A stretch of DNA of 64,000 nucleotides from Halobacillus salinus (GTDB lineage Bacteria > Bacillota > Bacilli > Bacillales > Halobacillaceae), in contig NZ_SRJC01000008.1 in assembly GCF_004684905.1 (NCBI RefSeq), positions 1 to 64,000 on the forward strand, written 5' to 3'. Under the pieces are notes generated by a model. The model worked only from the letters and a program-made list of their open reading frames with translations, made no database searches and was not told the origin of the DNA. Below, one piece after another: positions 32,789-44,112 of the stretch (within the stretch, counting starts at the first letter, position 1; every line of letters begins with the position of its first letter). A program made the translations under genes and the position numbers.

Positions 32789-33289
32789 ATGAGTGGAATG
32801 CCACAGGTTGGTGTGATTATGGGGAGTTTGTCAGATTGGGAAACGATGAAACAAACATGCGACGTACTGGATGATCTCGGAATCTCTTATGAAAAAGAAG
32901 TGATTTCCGCGCATCGTACGCCAGATGATATGTTCCGCTACGCCGAAGAGGCAAGAGATAGAGGGCTCAAGACGATCATCGCAGGAGCAGGGGGCGCGGC
33001 TCACCTTCCGGGGATGGTCGCATCGAAGACGACGCTTCCGGTCATTGGCGTTCCGGTTCAGTCGAAAGCGTTGCAAGGGCTTGATTCCCTGCTTTCCATC
33101 GGTCAGATGCCTGGCGGCGTTCCTGTCGCGACGATGGCGATCGGAACGGCCGGAGCGAAGAACGCCGGCTTGTTCGCAGCAGAAATGATCGGCGCCTTCG
33201 ATCAAGAAGTGGCGGACAAACTACAAGACTATCGCGTGAGTTTAGTAAATAAAGTCGAAGACATGAGGAGCGATCTACGTGACATCTAA
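32789..33289 (+). CDS. purE: N5-carboxyaminoimidazole ribonucleotide mutase
   Basis: A class I PurE of about 166 residues that converts N5-CAIR to CAIR. Motifs: [43 protein letters not shown], and [18 protein letters not shown]. Two starts are possible: ATG 32789 with AGGA 5 nt upstream, or ATG 32798, which gives the shorter usual N-terminus MPQVGVIMG. First gene of a twelve-gene operon with no internal terminator to purD. It overlaps purK by 11 nt. Confidence 0.95.
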   Translation: MSGMPQVGVIMGSLSDWETMKQTCDVLDDLGISYEKEVISAHRTPDDMFRYAEEARDRGLKTIIAGAGGAAHLPGMVASKTTLPVIGVPVQSKALQGLDSLLSIGQMPGGVPVATMAIGTAGAKNAGLFAAEMIGAFDQEVADKLQDYRVSLVNKVEDMRSDLRDI

Positions 33290-34400
33290 TATCATTCGAC
33301 CAGGAAAGACAATCGGCATTCTAGGAGGCGGACAGCTCGGGAAAATGATGGCCGTCGCCGCCCGTCACATGGGTTACCGTATCGCGGTCCTTGATCCGAC
33401 AGAGGATTGCCCGTGTTCCGCTTTATCCGATATCCATATACAAGCAGCATTCGATGATAAAGAAGCAGCGAGACAGCTCAGTAAAGAGAGCGACGTCATC
33501 ACTTACGAATTCGAGAACGTCGACCTTGAGGTAGCGCGCATTTTTGAAGAAGAAGGCAAGCTTCCACAGGGCGCGTATTCCTTAGAAGTTACCCAGAACC
33601 GTGAAAAAGAGAAGCAGGTCGCGGTGGAAGCGGATCTTCCGGTTCCGACGTACCGCATCATCCACTCTGTTGATGAGCTAGAAGATGCCGTAGAAGCGAC
33701 AGGCTTTCCTGCGGTCATCAAGACGATCAGCGGAGGATACGATGGCAAAGGCCAGCTAAAGCTCGATGAAGATTTAGACGAGGCGCGTTCCTTCATCAAA
33801 GAAGGCGGCACGTACATCGTCGAGGCATGGCTCTCTTTTGACCTGGAAATCTCGCAAGTCTTCACTCGTAGTCAAGGGGGAGACATTACGTATTTCCCGA
33901 TTGCGGAGAACGTTCACAAGAATCATATCTTGCATGAATCCCGCGTCCCGGCGCCGACCACCGATACGGTAGTGGAGAAAGCGCGTGACGCCGTGAAGCG
34001 GATGTCAGATCACATGAATATCGTCGGCACGTTCGCGGTCGAAATGTTCGTGATCGGCGACGAGGTCTACATCAACGAAATGGCACCGCGCCCGCACAAC
34101 TCCGGTCACTATACGATCGAAGCGTGCAGCGTTTCCCAGTTCGAACAGCACGTCCGAGCAATCTGCGGCCTGCCGCTTCTACCGGTTCACAGCTTCCCGG
34201 CAGCGGTGATGGTCAACGTCCTCGGCAAGCACCGGGACATCCTACTGAACAATCTAGAAAACTATCACGGTATCCACCTTCATGATTACGGAAAGAAAGA
34301 ATCCCGAACCCATAGAAAAATGGGACATTTGACGATCATTGGGGAAAGCCTTGAGGAAATTGACAAAATCATAGAAAATAACAACGTACATTTATGGTAG
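33279..34400 (+). CDS. purK: 5-(carboxyamino)imidazole ribonucleotide synthase
   Basis: A 373-residue ATP-grasp enzyme that carboxylates AIR with bicarbonate and ATP to N5-CAIR. N-terminal [23 protein letters not shown]-grasp core SGGYDGKGQ, and [32 protein letters not shown] are all present. GTG start at 33279 with GAGGAG upstream, within the end of purE. Works directly with PurE. Confidence 0.95.
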   Translation: MTSNIIRPGKTIGILGGGQLGKMMAVAARHMGYRIAVLDPTEDCPCSALSDIHIQAAFDDKEAARQLSKESDVITYEFENVDLEVARIFEEEGKLPQGAYSLEVTQNREKEKQVAVEADLPVPTYRIIHSVDELEDAVEATGFPAVIKTISGGYDGKGQLKLDEDLDEARSFIKEGGTYIVEAWLSFDLEISQVFTRSQGGDITYFPIAENVHKNHILHESRVPAPTTDTVVEKARDAVKRMSDHMNIVGTFAVEMFVIGDEVYINEMAPRPHNSGHYTIEACSVSQFEQHVRAICGLPLLPVHSFPAAVMVNVLGKHRDILLNNLENYHGIHLHDYGKKESRTHRKMGHLTIIGESLEEIDKIIENNNVHLW

Positions 34401-34419
34401 ACAAACGAGGAGGATAACC

Positions 34420-35712
34420 ATGATCGAAAGATACACAAGACCCGAAATGGGTGCGATTTGGACAGAAGAAAACCGCTTCAACGCGTGGCTGGAGGTTGAA
34501 CTTTTAGCTTGTGAAGCGTGGAGCGAACTAGGCGTCATCCCGAAAGAAGATGTAGAGAAACTGCGCGCAGGTGCATCGTTTGATGTCGAGCGTATCCACG
34601 AAATCGAAGCGGAAACCCGTCACGATGTGGTGGCATTCACAAGGGCCGTTTCCGAAACGGTCGGCGAAGAACGGAAGTGGGTCCACTACGGACTGACATC
34701 AACAGACGTTGTCGACACAGCACTCAGCTACCAGCTGAAGCAGGCGAACGACATCATCCGTCAAGACCTTGTCCGTTTCATCGACATCCTCGGTGAAAAA
34801 GCACAAGAACATAAACATACCGTCATGATGGGACGCACGCACGGCGTACACGCAGAACCGACGACGTTCGGTCTGAAGCTTGCGCTGTATTACGAAGAAA
34901 TGAAGCGTAACTTGGAGCGTCTCGATCTTGCAATTGAACATATCCAAGTCGGAAAGCTGTCCGGCGCGGTCGGAACGTATGCGAACATCGACCCGTTCGT
35001 TGAAGAACATGTATGCGAGAAGCTTGGCTTGAAGCCGGCTCCTGTATCGACGCAGACGTTGCAGCGTGATCGCCACGCGCATTACGTGTCGACACTTGCA
35101 TTAATTGCGACTTCCATCGAGAAAATTGCTGTCGAAATCCGTGGCTTACAGAAGACGGAGACGCGAGAAGTGGAAGAATTTTTCGCAAAAGGTCAAAAAG
35201 GCTCGTCCGCGATGCCGCATAAGCGTAATCCGATCGGTTCAGAGAACATGACCGGCATGGCTCGCGTATTGCGCGGGGAAATGCTGACGGCGTTCGAGAA
35301 CGTACCACTTTGGCATGAGCGCGACATCTCGCACTCGTCCGCTGAGCGTGTCATTCTTCCGGATGCGACGATTGCGCTGAACTACATGCTGAACCGTTTT
35401 GCTAACATCGTGAAGAACTTGACGGTGTTCCCGGAGCGCATGCAGGAGAACATGGAGAAGACATTTGGCCTCATCTTCTCTCAGCGCGTCTTACTTACGC
35501 TGATCGACGAAGGCATGGTGCGCGAAGAGGCGTACGACCTCGTCCAGCCGAAAGCGATGGATTCCTGGGAGCGCGGCGTACCGTTCCGCGACTTGATCGA
35601 ATCAGATGAGCGCATCACATCAACATTATCCACTGAGCAGCTTGATGCCTGCTTCGACTATAAGCACCATTTGAAGAACGTAGATCGCATTTTTGATCGT
35701 ATCGGATTGTAA
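34420..35712 (+). CDS. purB: Adenylosuccinate lyase
   Basis: A 430-residue fumarase/aspartase-superfamily enzyme. It cleaves SAICAR to AICAR and adenylosuccinate to AMP. It has TSTDVVDTA, the [16 protein letters not shown] segment with catalytic His, and the family signature [18 protein letters not shown] precedes the ATG. Followed by a hairpin without T-tract before purC. Confidence 0.96.
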   Translation: MIERYTRPEMGAIWTEENRFNAWLEVELLACEAWSELGVIPKEDVEKLRAGASFDVERIHEIEAETRHDVVAFTRAVSETVGEERKWVHYGLTSTDVVDTALSYQLKQANDIIRQDLVRFIDILGEKAQEHKHTVMMGRTHGVHAEPTTFGLKLALYYEEMKRNLERLDLAIEHIQVGKLSGAVGTYANIDPFVEEHVCEKLGLKPAPVSTQTLQRDRHAHYVSTLALIATSIEKIAVEIRGLQKTETREVEEFFAKGQKGSSAMPHKRNPIGSENMTGMARVLRGEMLTAFENVPLWHERDISHSSAERVILPDATIALNYMLNRFANIVKNLTVFPERMQENMEKTFGLIFSQRVLLTLIDEGMVREEAYDLVQPKAMDSWERGVPFRDLIESDERITSTLSTEQLDACFDYKHHLKNVDRIFDRIGL

Positions 35713-35721
35713 GAATCACAG

Positions 35722-35740
35722 CCCCCGCGTCATGCGGGGG
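35722..35740 (+). other. Intercistronic GC-rich hairpin between purB and purC
   Basis: Perfect 7-bp stem CCCCCGC/GCGGGGG with loop GTCAT and no T-tract. It is more likely an mRNA-stability or processing element than a terminator. Confidence 0.55.
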
Positions 35741-35766
35741 ACTTCCTACCAAGAGGGGTGCACAGG

Positions 35767-36486
35767 ATGAAAGGTTCTCTTTTATATGAAGGAAAAGCGA
35801 AGAAAGTCTACACGACAGATCAGCCACAGCAGTTGATTTTGTCTTATAAGAACGACGCTACTGCCTTTAACGGCAAGAAGAAAGATGCGTTCGAAGGCAA
35901 AGGCCGTTTGAACAATCTGATCACCTCGAAAGTATTCGAATACTTGCACCAGCACGACATCAACTCCCACTTTATCCAATCTCTCAACGACACCGAACAG
36001 CTCGTCCACCAAACGACGATCGTTCCACTCGAAGTCGTTGTCCGTAACGTCGCCGCCGGCAGCATCACCCGCCGCCTCGGCATTGAAGAACGAACACCAT
36101 TTACCCCACCGATTGTTGAACTGTTTTACAAAAACGATGAACTGAATGACCCGATCCTGAACGACGCTCATGCCTATCATCTGACCGATGTAACGGAATC
36201 GGAATTGATGCAGATCAAAGGAATGGCGCTTGAGGTCAACGAGCAGCTGAAGGCTTTGTTCAAGGATGTCGGTTTACAACTAGTCGATTTCAAACTGGAA
36301 TTCGGCCGGGTCGAAGACGGTTCGATCGTCCTCGCAGATGAAATCTCTCCTGACACATGCCGGCTTTGGGACATCGAAACGGGAGACAAAATGGATAAAG
36401 ACGTATTCCGCGAAAATATCGGAAACTTGATCGAAACATACGAAAATATATTACAACGACTGGAGGCATACACATGCGCAAAGTAA
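35767..36486 (+). CDS. purC: SAICAR synthase
   Basis: A 239-residue enzyme joining CAIR and aspartate with ATP. LLYEGKAKKVY at the N-terminus, LEVVVRNVAAGSITRRLG and the DEISPDTCRLWD motif are diagnostic. ATG 35767 chosen over GTG 35758, which lies within the ribosome site AGAGGGGTG. It overlaps purS by 13 nt. Confidence 0.96.
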   Translation: MKGSLLYEGKAKKVYTTDQPQQLILSYKNDATAFNGKKKDAFEGKGRLNNLITSKVFEYLHQHDINSHFIQSLNDTEQLVHQTTIVPLEVVVRNVAAGSITRRLGIEERTPFTPPIVELFYKNDELNDPILNDAHAYHLTDVTESELMQIKGMALEVNEQLKALFKDVGLQLVDFKLEFGRVEDGSIVLADEISPDTCRLWDIETGDKMDKDVFRENIGNLIETYENILQRLEAYTCAK

Positions 36487-36719
36487 AAGTGTACATCACA
36501 TTGAAAGAGGGAGTTCTTGACCCACAAGGAAAGGCTGTCCAGAACTCATTGGAATCACTTGAATTCGGAGGCGTGAAAGACGTCCGCGTCGGAAAGTACA
36601 TGGAACTGATGATCGAAGATTCCAAGGACATCGATAAAGAGGTCGATCAGATGTGTGACAAACTGCTCGCTAACCCAGTCATCGAAGACTATTCTTACAC
36701 GATCGAGGAGGTTGTCTAA
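36474..36719 (+). CDS. purS: FGAM synthase subunit PurS
   Basis: An 81-residue structural subunit of FGAM synthase (VKVYITLKEGVLDPQGKAVQ is diagnostic). It bridges PurQ and PurL so that ammonia from glutamine reaches the synthetase. The start lies inside purC and its stop abuts purQ, as expected for a tightly coupled complex. Confidence 0.95.
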   Translation: MRKVKVYITLKEGVLDPQGKAVQNSLESLEFGGVKDVRVGKYMELMIEDSKDIDKEVDQMCDKLLANPVIEDYSYTIEEVV

Positions 36720-37403
36720 GTGAAGTTTGCAGTCGTTGTATTCCCAGGCTCGAACTGTGACCGCGATATGTATCATGCAGCGAAAGACGCGCTCGGAGCG
36801 GAAGCGGACCTTGTCTGGTATAAAGAAGCGGATATAAGCGGATACGATGCGATCCTTCTTCCAGGAGGTTTCTCTTACGGAGACTACCTGCGCTCAGGAG
36901 CGATTGCAGCGACGTCTCCTGTGATCGAACAGATCCGCCAAGCAGTAGAAGACGGGAAACCTGTCCTCGGTGTCTGCAACGGATTCCAAGTGCTGCTCGA
37001 AATGGGGATTTTACCAGGTGCGATGTTGAAGAACGAGAAGCTGAAGTTCATGTGCCACTTCGAGAACTTGGTCGTCGAGAATGCAGAGACGATGTTCACA
37101 CGCGAATACGAAGCGAAAGAAGTCATCAGCATTCCGATCGCGCACGGAGAAGGCAACTATTACTGCGATAGCGAAACGCTTGAAGAGCTGAGAGCGAACA
37201 ACCAAATCGCTTTCACTTATGAAAATAACCCGAACGGATCCGTCGGTGATATCGCCGGCATTACGAATAAAGAAGGCAACGTGCTCGGCATGATGCCACA
37301 CCCGGAACGCGCGGTGGAGACGTTACTCGGAAGCGAGGACGGCCTGCGTCTGTTTCAATCGATTTTGACACACTGGAGGAATACACATGCCATCAATGCT
37401 TGA
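36720..37403 (+). CDS. purQ: FGAM synthase glutaminase subunit PurQ
   Basis: A 227-residue class I glutamine amidotransferase. It has [13 protein letters not shown], nucleophile Cys in [13 protein letters not shown], and the C-terminal MPHPERA with catalytic His-x-Glu. The GTG start follows the purS stop without a gap, with GGAGG upstream. It overlaps purL by 17 nt. Confidence 0.96.
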   Translation: MKFAVVVFPGSNCDRDMYHAAKDALGAEADLVWYKEADISGYDAILLPGGFSYGDYLRSGAIAATSPVIEQIRQAVEDGKPVLGVCNGFQVLLEMGILPGAMLKNEKLKFMCHFENLVVENAETMFTREYEAKEVISIPIAHGEGNYYCDSETLEELRANNQIAFTYENNPNGSVGDIAGITNKEGNVLGMMPHPERAVETLLGSEDGLRLFQSILTHWRNTHAINA

Positions 37404-39615
37404 GATCAGTCCACAACAAATCGAACAAGACCGCCTATACAGTGAGATGGGCTTGTCTGACGCGGAATTCCAGTCCATCAAGAAGATTCTCGGACGCCTG
37501 CCGAACTACACGGAAACGGGGCTGTTCTCCGTCATGTGGTCCGAGCACTGCAGCTACAAGAACTCCAAACCCCTTTTGAAAAAGTTCCCGACAGAAGGAC
37601 CTGAAGTCTTGCAGGGTCCAGGAGAGGGTGCAGGGATCATCGATATCGGTGACGAACAGGCTGTCGTTTTCAAAGTAGAGAGCCACAACCACCCGTCCGC
37701 GGTCGAGCCGTATCAAGGCGCAGCGACTGGAGTCGGCGGAATCCTCCGTGACGTCTTTTCGATGGGTGCTCGCCCGGTTGCTTTATTGAACTCGCTTCGT
37801 TTCGGTTCCCTCGAGCGTCCACGTGTGAAGTATTTGTTCGAAGAGGTCGTTCACGGCATCGCAGGCTACGGTAACTGCGTCGGTGTGCCGACGGTCGGAG
37901 GAGAAGTCCAGTTCGATGATGCCTACAACGGCAACCCGCTCGTCAACGCGATGTGCGTCGGTCTGATCGATCATAAGGATATTCAAAAAGGGATCGCGGC
38001 AGGAATCGGCAACACGGTCATGTACGTCGGAGCGAAAACCGGTCGTGACGGGATCCACGGAGCGACATTCGCATCCGAAGAATTATCGGAAGAGTCAGAA
38101 GAAAAACGCCCATCCGTCCAAGTCGGCGACCCGTTCATGGAGAAACTATTGATCGAAGCGTGCTTGGATGTCATCCACCACGACGCACTTGTCGGGATCC
38201 AGGACATGGGAGCAGCGGGGCTTACGTCGTCTGCAAGTGAAATGGCGAGTAAAGCCGGAACCGGCATGAAGATGAACCTTGATCTCATCCCACAGCGCGA
38301 GGAGAACATGACGGCGTACGAAATGATGCTGTCTGAATCCCAAGAGCGTATGCTTCTTGTTGTAGAAAAAGGAAGAGAAGAAGAGATCGCTAAAGTGTTC
38401 CGCAAGTACAACTTGGAAGCGGTCGCTGTCGGAGAAGTGACGGACAACCAACGCTTCACGCTAGTGCATAAAGGCGAAATCGTGGCGGACGTACCAGTCG
38501 ACAACTTGGCCGAAGACGCACCTGTCTATCACCAGCCGTCCCGCGTGCCGGAATACTACAAACAGTTCCAGGCGATGGACGATTACATGCCGAAAATCAC
38601 AGATCACAAAGAAACACTGCACCAGTTATTGAAGCAACCGACGATCGCAAGCAAGCAGTGGGTCTACGACCAGTACGACTCGATGGTGCAGGCGAATACA
38701 GTATTCGCACCAGGTTCCGACGCAGCGGTCATCCGCGTCCGCGACACGGAAAAAGCGCTCGCGATGACGACCGACTGTAACTCCCGCTATCTATATGTCG
38801 ATCCGGAAGTAGGCGGACAGATCGCTGTAGCGGAAGCAGCTCGCAACATCACGTGTTCCGGCGGACGTCCACTTGGTATTACCGACGGACTCAACTTCGG
38901 TTCACCGGAAAACCCGGAAATCTTTTGGCAGATGGAGAAAAGCGTCGACGGCATGAGCGAAGCGTGCCGCATCCTATCGACACCTGTCATCAGTGGTAAC
39001 GTATCGCTTTACAACGAATCATTCGGTGGTCAGGCGATCTACCCGACACCAATCGTCGGTATGGTCGGACTGATTGAGAAGCTCGATCACATCACGCCTT
39101 CTCATTTCCAAGCAGCAGGCGACCTTGTGTATCTAATAGGGGAAACAAAAGCAGAATTCGGCGGAAGCGAACTGCAAGGGATGCTCGAAGGACGCCACTT
39201 CGGTAAGGCACCTGCCCTTGATCTGAACACAGAGATGATCCGTCAAAACCAGATCCGCACCGCTATTCAGAAGGGGCTTGTAGAGTCCGCGCATGACTTG
39301 GCAGAAGGCGGACTTGGTGTCGCACTTGCAGAGAGTCTATTCGCACACGACCTCGGTTGTGAAGTGAACGTATCAGGGGATGCGACGACTGCTTTGTTCG
39401 CTGAGTCCCAGACGCGTTTCCTCGTATCAGTGAAACAAGAGAACCAAGAAGACTTCGAAGCATTGATCCGTGGCGTGAAGCCGATCGGAACGGTCACAGA
39501 AGACGGCGCATATCGCATCGTATCGGAAGGTGAAACGGTCGTGGAAGAAGAGACATCAGCGCTTAAAGCATCGTGGGAAGGAGCGATTCCATGCTTGGTG
39601 AAATCAAAGGCTTAA
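37387..39615 (+). CDS. purL: FGAM synthase subunit PurL (small type)
   Basis: A 742-residue synthetase converting FGAR to FGAM. Motifs [47 protein letters not shown] and the second half repeat beginning [14 protein letters not shown]. The length fits the small form that needs PurS and PurQ, both present. It extends 25 nt past the purF start. Confidence 0.97.
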   Translation: MPSMLEISPQQIEQDRLYSEMGLSDAEFQSIKKILGRLPNYTETGLFSVMWSEHCSYKNSKPLLKKFPTEGPEVLQGPGEGAGIIDIGDEQAVVFKVESHNHPSAVEPYQGAATGVGGILRDVFSMGARPVALLNSLRFGSLERPRVKYLFEEVVHGIAGYGNCVGVPTVGGEVQFDDAYNGNPLVNAMCVGLIDHKDIQKGIAAGIGNTVMYVGAKTGRDGIHGATFASEELSEESEEKRPSVQVGDPFMEKLLIEACLDVIHHDALVGIQDMGAAGLTSSASEMASKAGTGMKMNLDLIPQREENMTAYEMMLSESQERMLLVVEKGREEEIAKVFRKYNLEAVAVGEVTDNQRFTLVHKGEIVADVPVDNLAEDAPVYHQPSRVPEYYKQFQAMDDYMPKITDHKETLHQLLKQPTIASKQWVYDQYDSMVQANTVFAPGSDAAVIRVRDTEKALAMTTDCNSRYLYVDPEVGGQIAVAEAARNITCSGGRPLGITDGLNFGSPENPEIFWQMEKSVDGMSEACRILSTPVISGNVSLYNESFGGQAIYPTPIVGMVGLIEKLDHITPSHFQAAGDLVYLIGETKAEFGGSELQGMLEGRHFGKAPALDLNTEMIRQNQIRTAIQKGLVESAHDLAEGGLGVALAESLFAHDLGCEVNVSGDATTALFAESQTRFLVSVKQENQEDFEALIRGVKPIGTVTEDGAYRIVSEGETVVEEETSALKASWEGAIPCLVKSKA

Positions 39616-41003
39616 ACGAAGAATGTGGGATTTTCGGCGTCTGGGGTCATCCGGAATCCGCGCAGCTGACGTATTACGGACTTCACGCCTTGCAACACCG
39701 CGGGCAGGAAGGGGCTGGCATCGTTACAACGGATGGTGAACAGCTGAAGCTGCACAAAGGACACGGTTTGATCAATGATGTATTTTCCCAAGATCAATTG
39801 AAGGAACTGCATGGCAAGGCGTCAATCGGTCACGTCCGCTATGCGACAGCAGGAGACGGCGGCTATGAGAACATCCAGCCGCTGTTGTTCCGTTCGCAGA
39901 CAGGCGGATTCGCACTTGCGCACAACGGAAACCTAGTCAATGCGCATGCATTGAAGAGTCAACTGGAAGCACAAGGCAGCATCCTGCAGACGACATCCGA
40001 TACGGAAGTGGTCGCGCACTTGATCAAGCGCGCCCGCCACTTGCCGCTGGCGGATGCAATCAGTGAAGGATTGACGATGATCAAAGGCGCCTACGCTTTC
40101 TTGATGATGACAGAAGAGGCGATGTACGTCGCCAATGATCCGCGTGGACTGCGCCCGCTCTGCCTCGGTTACCTTGGTGATTCATGGGTCGTATCGTCTG
40201 AAACATGTGCCTTCGATATCATCGGCGCAACGTATGAGCGCGAAGTGAAGCCAGGAGAACTGTTGATCATCTCGGATGAAGGCATCGAATCCAGAAGGTT
40301 CTCAGCACCGATCCAGCGAACGCTTTGCTCGATGGAATACGTGTATTTCTCCAGACCAGACAGCGACCTTGATGGGAAAAACGTACACGCGTCCCGTAAA
40401 CGGATGGGGAAATCACTCGCGAAAGAAGCACCGATCGAAGCAGACGTCGTAACAGGCGTACCGGATTCCAGTATTTCAGCAGCAATCGGATACGCAGAAG
40501 AAGCGGGCATCCCGTATGAGCTCGGTCTGATCAAGAACCGCTACGTCGGCCGCACGTTCATCCAGCCGTCACAGGAACTTCGTGAACAAGGGGTGAAAAT
40601 GAAGCTGTCGCCGGTCCGCGGGATTGTAGAAGGTAAGCGTGTCGTCATGGTCGATGATTCGATCGTGCGCGGAACGACGAGCCGCCGCATTGTGAAGATG
40701 CTGAAGGAAGCTGGCGCGAAGGAAGTGCACGTGCGTATCGCTTCGCCGCCGATCAAGAATCCTTGCTATTACGGGATCGATACCTCGAACAGCGGAGAGT
40801 TGATTGCAGCGAACCATTCGATCGAAGAAATCGAGCGAATCATCGGAGCGGACAGTCTATCTTTTCTTACTCCGGAAGGCTTGAATGAGGCCATTTATGA
40901 AGGACAGGAATCCTTGGAACACGGCGGATGTATGGCTTGTTTCACCGGCAACTATCCGACCGAAATCTACCCGAATACCGCCCACCCTTATGAAAAGGCG
41001 TAA
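39591..41003 (+). CDS. purF: Amidophosphoribosyltransferase
   Basis: A 470-residue enzyme for the first committed step, PRPP plus glutamine to phosphoribosylamine. A propeptide of 11 residues precedes Cys12 ([10 protein letters not shown]), the Ntn nucleophile exposed by self-cleavage. The PRPP loop is [16 protein letters not shown]. Cys residues near the C-terminus (GGCMACFTG) fit the B. subtilis-type iron-sulphur enzyme. ATG 39591 follows GAAGGAG and overlaps purL. Confidence 0.96.
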   Translation: MLGEIKGLNEECGIFGVWGHPESAQLTYYGLHALQHRGQEGAGIVTTDGEQLKLHKGHGLINDVFSQDQLKELHGKASIGHVRYATAGDGGYENIQPLLFRSQTGGFALAHNGNLVNAHALKSQLEAQGSILQTTSDTEVVAHLIKRARHLPLADAISEGLTMIKGAYAFLMMTEEAMYVANDPRGLRPLCLGYLGDSWVVSSETCAFDIIGATYEREVKPGELLIISDEGIESRRFSAPIQRTLCSMEYVYFSRPDSDLDGKNVHASRKRMGKSLAKEAPIEADVVTGVPDSSISAAIGYAEEAGIPYELGLIKNRYVGRTFIQPSQELREQGVKMKLSPVRGIVEGKRVVMVDDSIVRGTTSRRIVKMLKEAGAKEVHVRIASPPIKNPCYYGIDTSNSGELIAANHSIEEIERIIGADSLSFLTPEGLNEAIYEGQESLEHGGCMACFTGNYPTEIYPNTAHPYEKA

Positions 41004-41020
41004 CGAAAGGAAGTTCATCG

Positions 41021-42007
41021 ATGAGTCAATCCTATAAACAAGCAGGTGTCGATGTCGAAGCGGGTTATGAAGCTGTCGACCGTATGAAGAAGCACGTCGC
41101 GCGCACGATGCGACCGGAAGTGCTCGGAGGTCTCGGTGCGTTCAGCGGCCTGTTCGATATCGGCGGCATGAACTACGACCATCCTGTCCTCGTCACCGGA
41201 ACAGACGGTGTCGGTACGAAGCTTAAGATTGCGTTCGAACTTGATAAGCACGACACAATCGGCGTCGACGTCGTCGCGATGTGCGTCAATGACATCATCG
41301 CCCAAGGCGCAGATCCCCTTTTGTTCCTCGATTATATAGCTTGTGGGAAGAACGAACCGAAGCGGATCGAGCAGATCGTTAAGGGAATCGCGGACGGCTG
41401 TGAGCAGTCCGGTGCAGCGCTCGTCGGCGGAGAAACGGCAGAGATGCCTGGAATGTACGACCTGGATGAGTATGACCTCGCTGGCTTCGTCGTCGGTATG
41501 GTCGATAAAGAGAAAATCATTACAGGGGAGAACGTACAGGCAGGAGATGTGCTGATCGGTTTGCCATCATCAGGCGTGCATTCGAACGGCTTTTCTTTGG
41601 TGCGTCGTGTCATCGGTGATTTCAAGATGTACGGGAAAGAACTTCTCCAACCGACACGCATCTACGTGAATGCGATCCGTTCGCTCAAAGAAGCGGTGAC
41701 GATCAAAGGCATCGCCCATATTACCGGAGGCGGATTTTATGAAAATATTCCGCGCGCCCTTCCAGACGGACTCGGCGTAAGCGTTGACCGCACGGCCTGG
41801 GAGCGTCCGGCTATTTTTGACATCATACAGAAAAAAGGGAATATCGAGGAAGACGAAATGTACGGAGTGTTCAACATGGGCATCGGCATGGTAGCCGTTG
41901 TCGCAAAAGAAGATGTCGACACGTCGCTTGAAGCACTCAAGCAGGCCGGGGAAGAGGCGTGCGTCATCGGTGAGGTCACAGATCAGGAAGGAATCGAATG
42001 GCAATGA
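41021..42007 (+). CDS. purM: Phosphoribosylformylglycinamidine cyclo-ligase (AIR synthase)
   Basis: A 328-residue ATP-dependent cyclase making AIR from [32 protein letters not shown] and [13 protein letters not shown] are family hallmarks. AAAGGAAG precedes ATG 41021. It overlaps purN by 10 nt. Slightly shorter than the usual approximately 345 residues at the C-terminus but no motif is missing. Confidence 0.96.
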   Translation: MSQSYKQAGVDVEAGYEAVDRMKKHVARTMRPEVLGGLGAFSGLFDIGGMNYDHPVLVTGTDGVGTKLKIAFELDKHDTIGVDVVAMCVNDIIAQGADPLLFLDYIACGKNEPKRIEQIVKGIADGCEQSGAALVGGETAEMPGMYDLDEYDLAGFVVGMVDKEKIITGENVQAGDVLIGLPSSGVHSNGFSLVRRVIGDFKMYGKELLQPTRIYVNAIRSLKEAVTIKGIAHITGGGFYENIPRALPDGLGVSVDRTAWERPAIFDIIQKKGNIEEDEMYGVFNMGIGMVAVVAKEDVDTSLEALKQAGEEACVIGEVTDQEGIEWQ

Positions 42008-42579
42008 ATCTAGCAGTCTTCGCATCCGGGACCGGCTCGAATTTCGACGCAATCCTGCAAGCCATCAAGGAAGGGACGCTCGACGCGAACGTTTCCTTGC
42101 TCGTCTGTGACAAAATCGAAGCCCCTGTCGTCCAGAAAGCGCAGCGGCACCATATCGATACCGTCGTCTTCAACTCGAAATGCTACGAGAGTAAAGCGGC
42201 CTATGAAGAAGTGTTGCTGAAAGACTTACAATCTCGCGGCATCGACTATATCATTCTCGCGGGTTTCATGCGCTTGATCGGCCCGACTTTACTAGAGGCG
42301 TACGAGCATCGTATATTGAATATTCACCCTTCTCTCTTACCAGCATTTCCCGGGAAAGATGCCATCGGTCAAGCCTTGGACAAAAAGGTCAAAGTCACCG
42401 GAGTCACGGTCCACTTTGTCGACAACGGTATGGACACCGGGCCGATCATCGAACAAGAAGCGGTCCGGGTCGAACCGGATGATACGAGAGAAGCGGTCCA
42501 GAAGAAAATCCAAGCGGTCGAGCACAAGCTCTACCCGCGCGTCATCCAATCATTACCCGTCAAGGAGGAATCTCAATGA
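41998..42579 (+). CDS. purN: Phosphoribosylglycinamide formyltransferase
   Basis: A 193-residue formyl-THF-dependent transferase (GAR to FGAR). [28 protein letters not shown] with the catalytic Asn-His, and the Asp in [15 protein letters not shown] are present. ATGA-type coupling to purH at its end. Confidence 0.95.
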   Translation: MAMNLAVFASGTGSNFDAILQAIKEGTLDANVSLLVCDKIEAPVVQKAQRHHIDTVVFNSKCYESKAAYEEVLLKDLQSRGIDYIILAGFMRLIGPTLLEAYEHRILNIHPSLLPAFPGKDAIGQALDKKVKVTGVTVHFVDNGMDTGPIIEQEAVRVEPDDTREAVQKKIQAVEHKLYPRVIQSLPVKEESQ

Positions 42580-44099
42580 AGAAGCGAGCGCTGTTGAGCG
42601 TATCCGATAAAACCGGCCTAGCCGAATTTGCCAAAAACCTGCACGAACTAGACTACGAACTCGTCTCCACAGGCGGAACGAAGCGCGCCATCGAAGAAGC
42701 AGGCGTACCCGTGATGTCGATTTCCGAAGTGACCGAATTCCCGGAAATCATGGACGGCCGCGTCAAGACGCTGCACCCATCCGTTCACGGCGGCCTTTTG
42801 GCAAAGCGTTCGAACGAAAGTCATATGAGCCAGCTGGAAGAGCTCGGCATTGAGACGATCGACCTTGTCGCGGTCAACTTGTATCCGTTCAAGAACACGA
42901 TTGCAAAAGAGGGCGTCACCGAAGCGGAAGCGATCGAGAACATCGACATCGGTGGTCCGACGATGCTCCGCTCTGCTGCGAAGAGCTTTGAAGACGTAAC
43001 AGTCGTCGTTGACCCAGCCGACTATGAAAAAGTGGTCGAAGGACTGAAAAACGACCAGCTCACTTCGGAGGAGCGCCGTCAGCTTGCAGCAAAAGTGTTC
43101 CGTCACACGGCAAACTACGACGCCATGATCGCCGAATACTTAACCGAAGAACCGTACCCAGAGACGTACACGGTAACGTATGAGAAAGTACAATCGCTAC
43201 GCTACGGAGAGAACCCGCACCAGACTGCTTCTTTCTATAAGAAAGCGAACTTCTCCGGTGCATCGCTCGCATCCGCCGAGCAGTTGAACGGAAAAGAACT
43301 TTCCTACAACAACATTCAGGACGCTAACGCCGCGCTCGAAGTTGTTCTAGAATTCAGCAAGCCAGCAGCCGTTGCCGTAAAGCACATGAACCCTTGTGGC
43401 ACAGGTGTTGGTGAGACGTTGTTCGACGCTTACTCGAAAGCGTACGAAGGCGATCCGATTTCTATTTTCGGTGGAATCGTCGCGCTGAACCGCGAAGTGG
43501 ACGCCGACACGGCAGCCAAAATGAAAGAGATTTTCCTTGAGATCATCATCGCTCCATCCTTCAGCCAGGAAGCGTTGGACATTTTGACGACGAAGAAGAA
43601 CTTGCGACTGTTGACGGTCGACATGAAGAGACCGGAAGCACAGACGCACAAGCTGACGAGCGTCCACGGCGGACTGCTCGTTCAGGATACCGACGAAGGC
43701 TCGCTTCACGATGTGGAGCTTGAAGTTGCGACGGACCGTGAGCCGACAGACCAGGAAATGCACGATATGCAGCTTGCTTGGCAAGTCGTTAAGCACGTCA
43801 AATCGAACGCGATCGTCGTTGCGAAGAACGACCGTACGCTCGGCGTCGGCGCAGGTCAAATGAACCGCGTCGGTGCTGCGAAAATCGCACTCGACCAAGC
43901 GGGCGCACAAGCACAAGGCAGCGTCATGGCATCCGACGCCTTTTTCCCGATGCCGGACACCGTTGAAGCAGCTGCAGAAGCAGGCGTGAAGGCGATCATC
44001 CAGCCGGGTGGATCGAAGCGTGACCAAGATTCAATCGACGCCTGCAACAAGCACGGCGTTGCGATGGTATTCACAAGAATGCGTCATTTCAAACACTAA
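42576..44099 (+). CDS. purH: Bifunctional AICAR formyltransferase/IMP cyclohydrolase
   Basis: A 507-residue two-domain enzyme for the last two steps to IMP. The N-terminal MGS-type cyclohydrolase domain ([30 protein letters not shown]) is followed by the formyltransferase domain with [14 protein letters not shown] and VKHMNPCG. The start overlaps the purN stop (ATGA). Full length. Confidence 0.97.
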   Translation: MKKRALLSVSDKTGLAEFAKNLHELDYELVSTGGTKRAIEEAGVPVMSISEVTEFPEIMDGRVKTLHPSVHGGLLAKRSNESHMSQLEELGIETIDLVAVNLYPFKNTIAKEGVTEAEAIENIDIGGPTMLRSAAKSFEDVTVVVDPADYEKVVEGLKNDQLTSEERRQLAAKVFRHTANYDAMIAEYLTEEPYPETYTVTYEKVQSLRYGENPHQTASFYKKANFSGASLASAEQLNGKELSYNNIQDANAALEVVLEFSKPAAVAVKHMNPCGTGVGETLFDAYSKAYEGDPISIFGGIVALNREVDADTAAKMKEIFLEIIIAPSFSQEALDILTTKKNLRLLTVDMKRPEAQTHKLTSVHGGLLVQDTDEGSLHDVELEVATDREPTDQEMHDMQLAWQVVKHVKSNAIVVAKNDRTLGVGAGQMNRVGAAKIALDQAGAQAQGSVMASDAFFPMPDTVEAAAEAGVKAIIQPGGSKRDQDSIDACNKHGVAMVFTRMRHFKH

Positions 44100-44112
44100 G
44101 GGGGAGTAATCG

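Noticed and set aside
35722-35740. Terminator between purB and purC
   Set aside because: Strong stem but no T-tract, and it lies inside an operon whose genes are otherwise tightly coupled.
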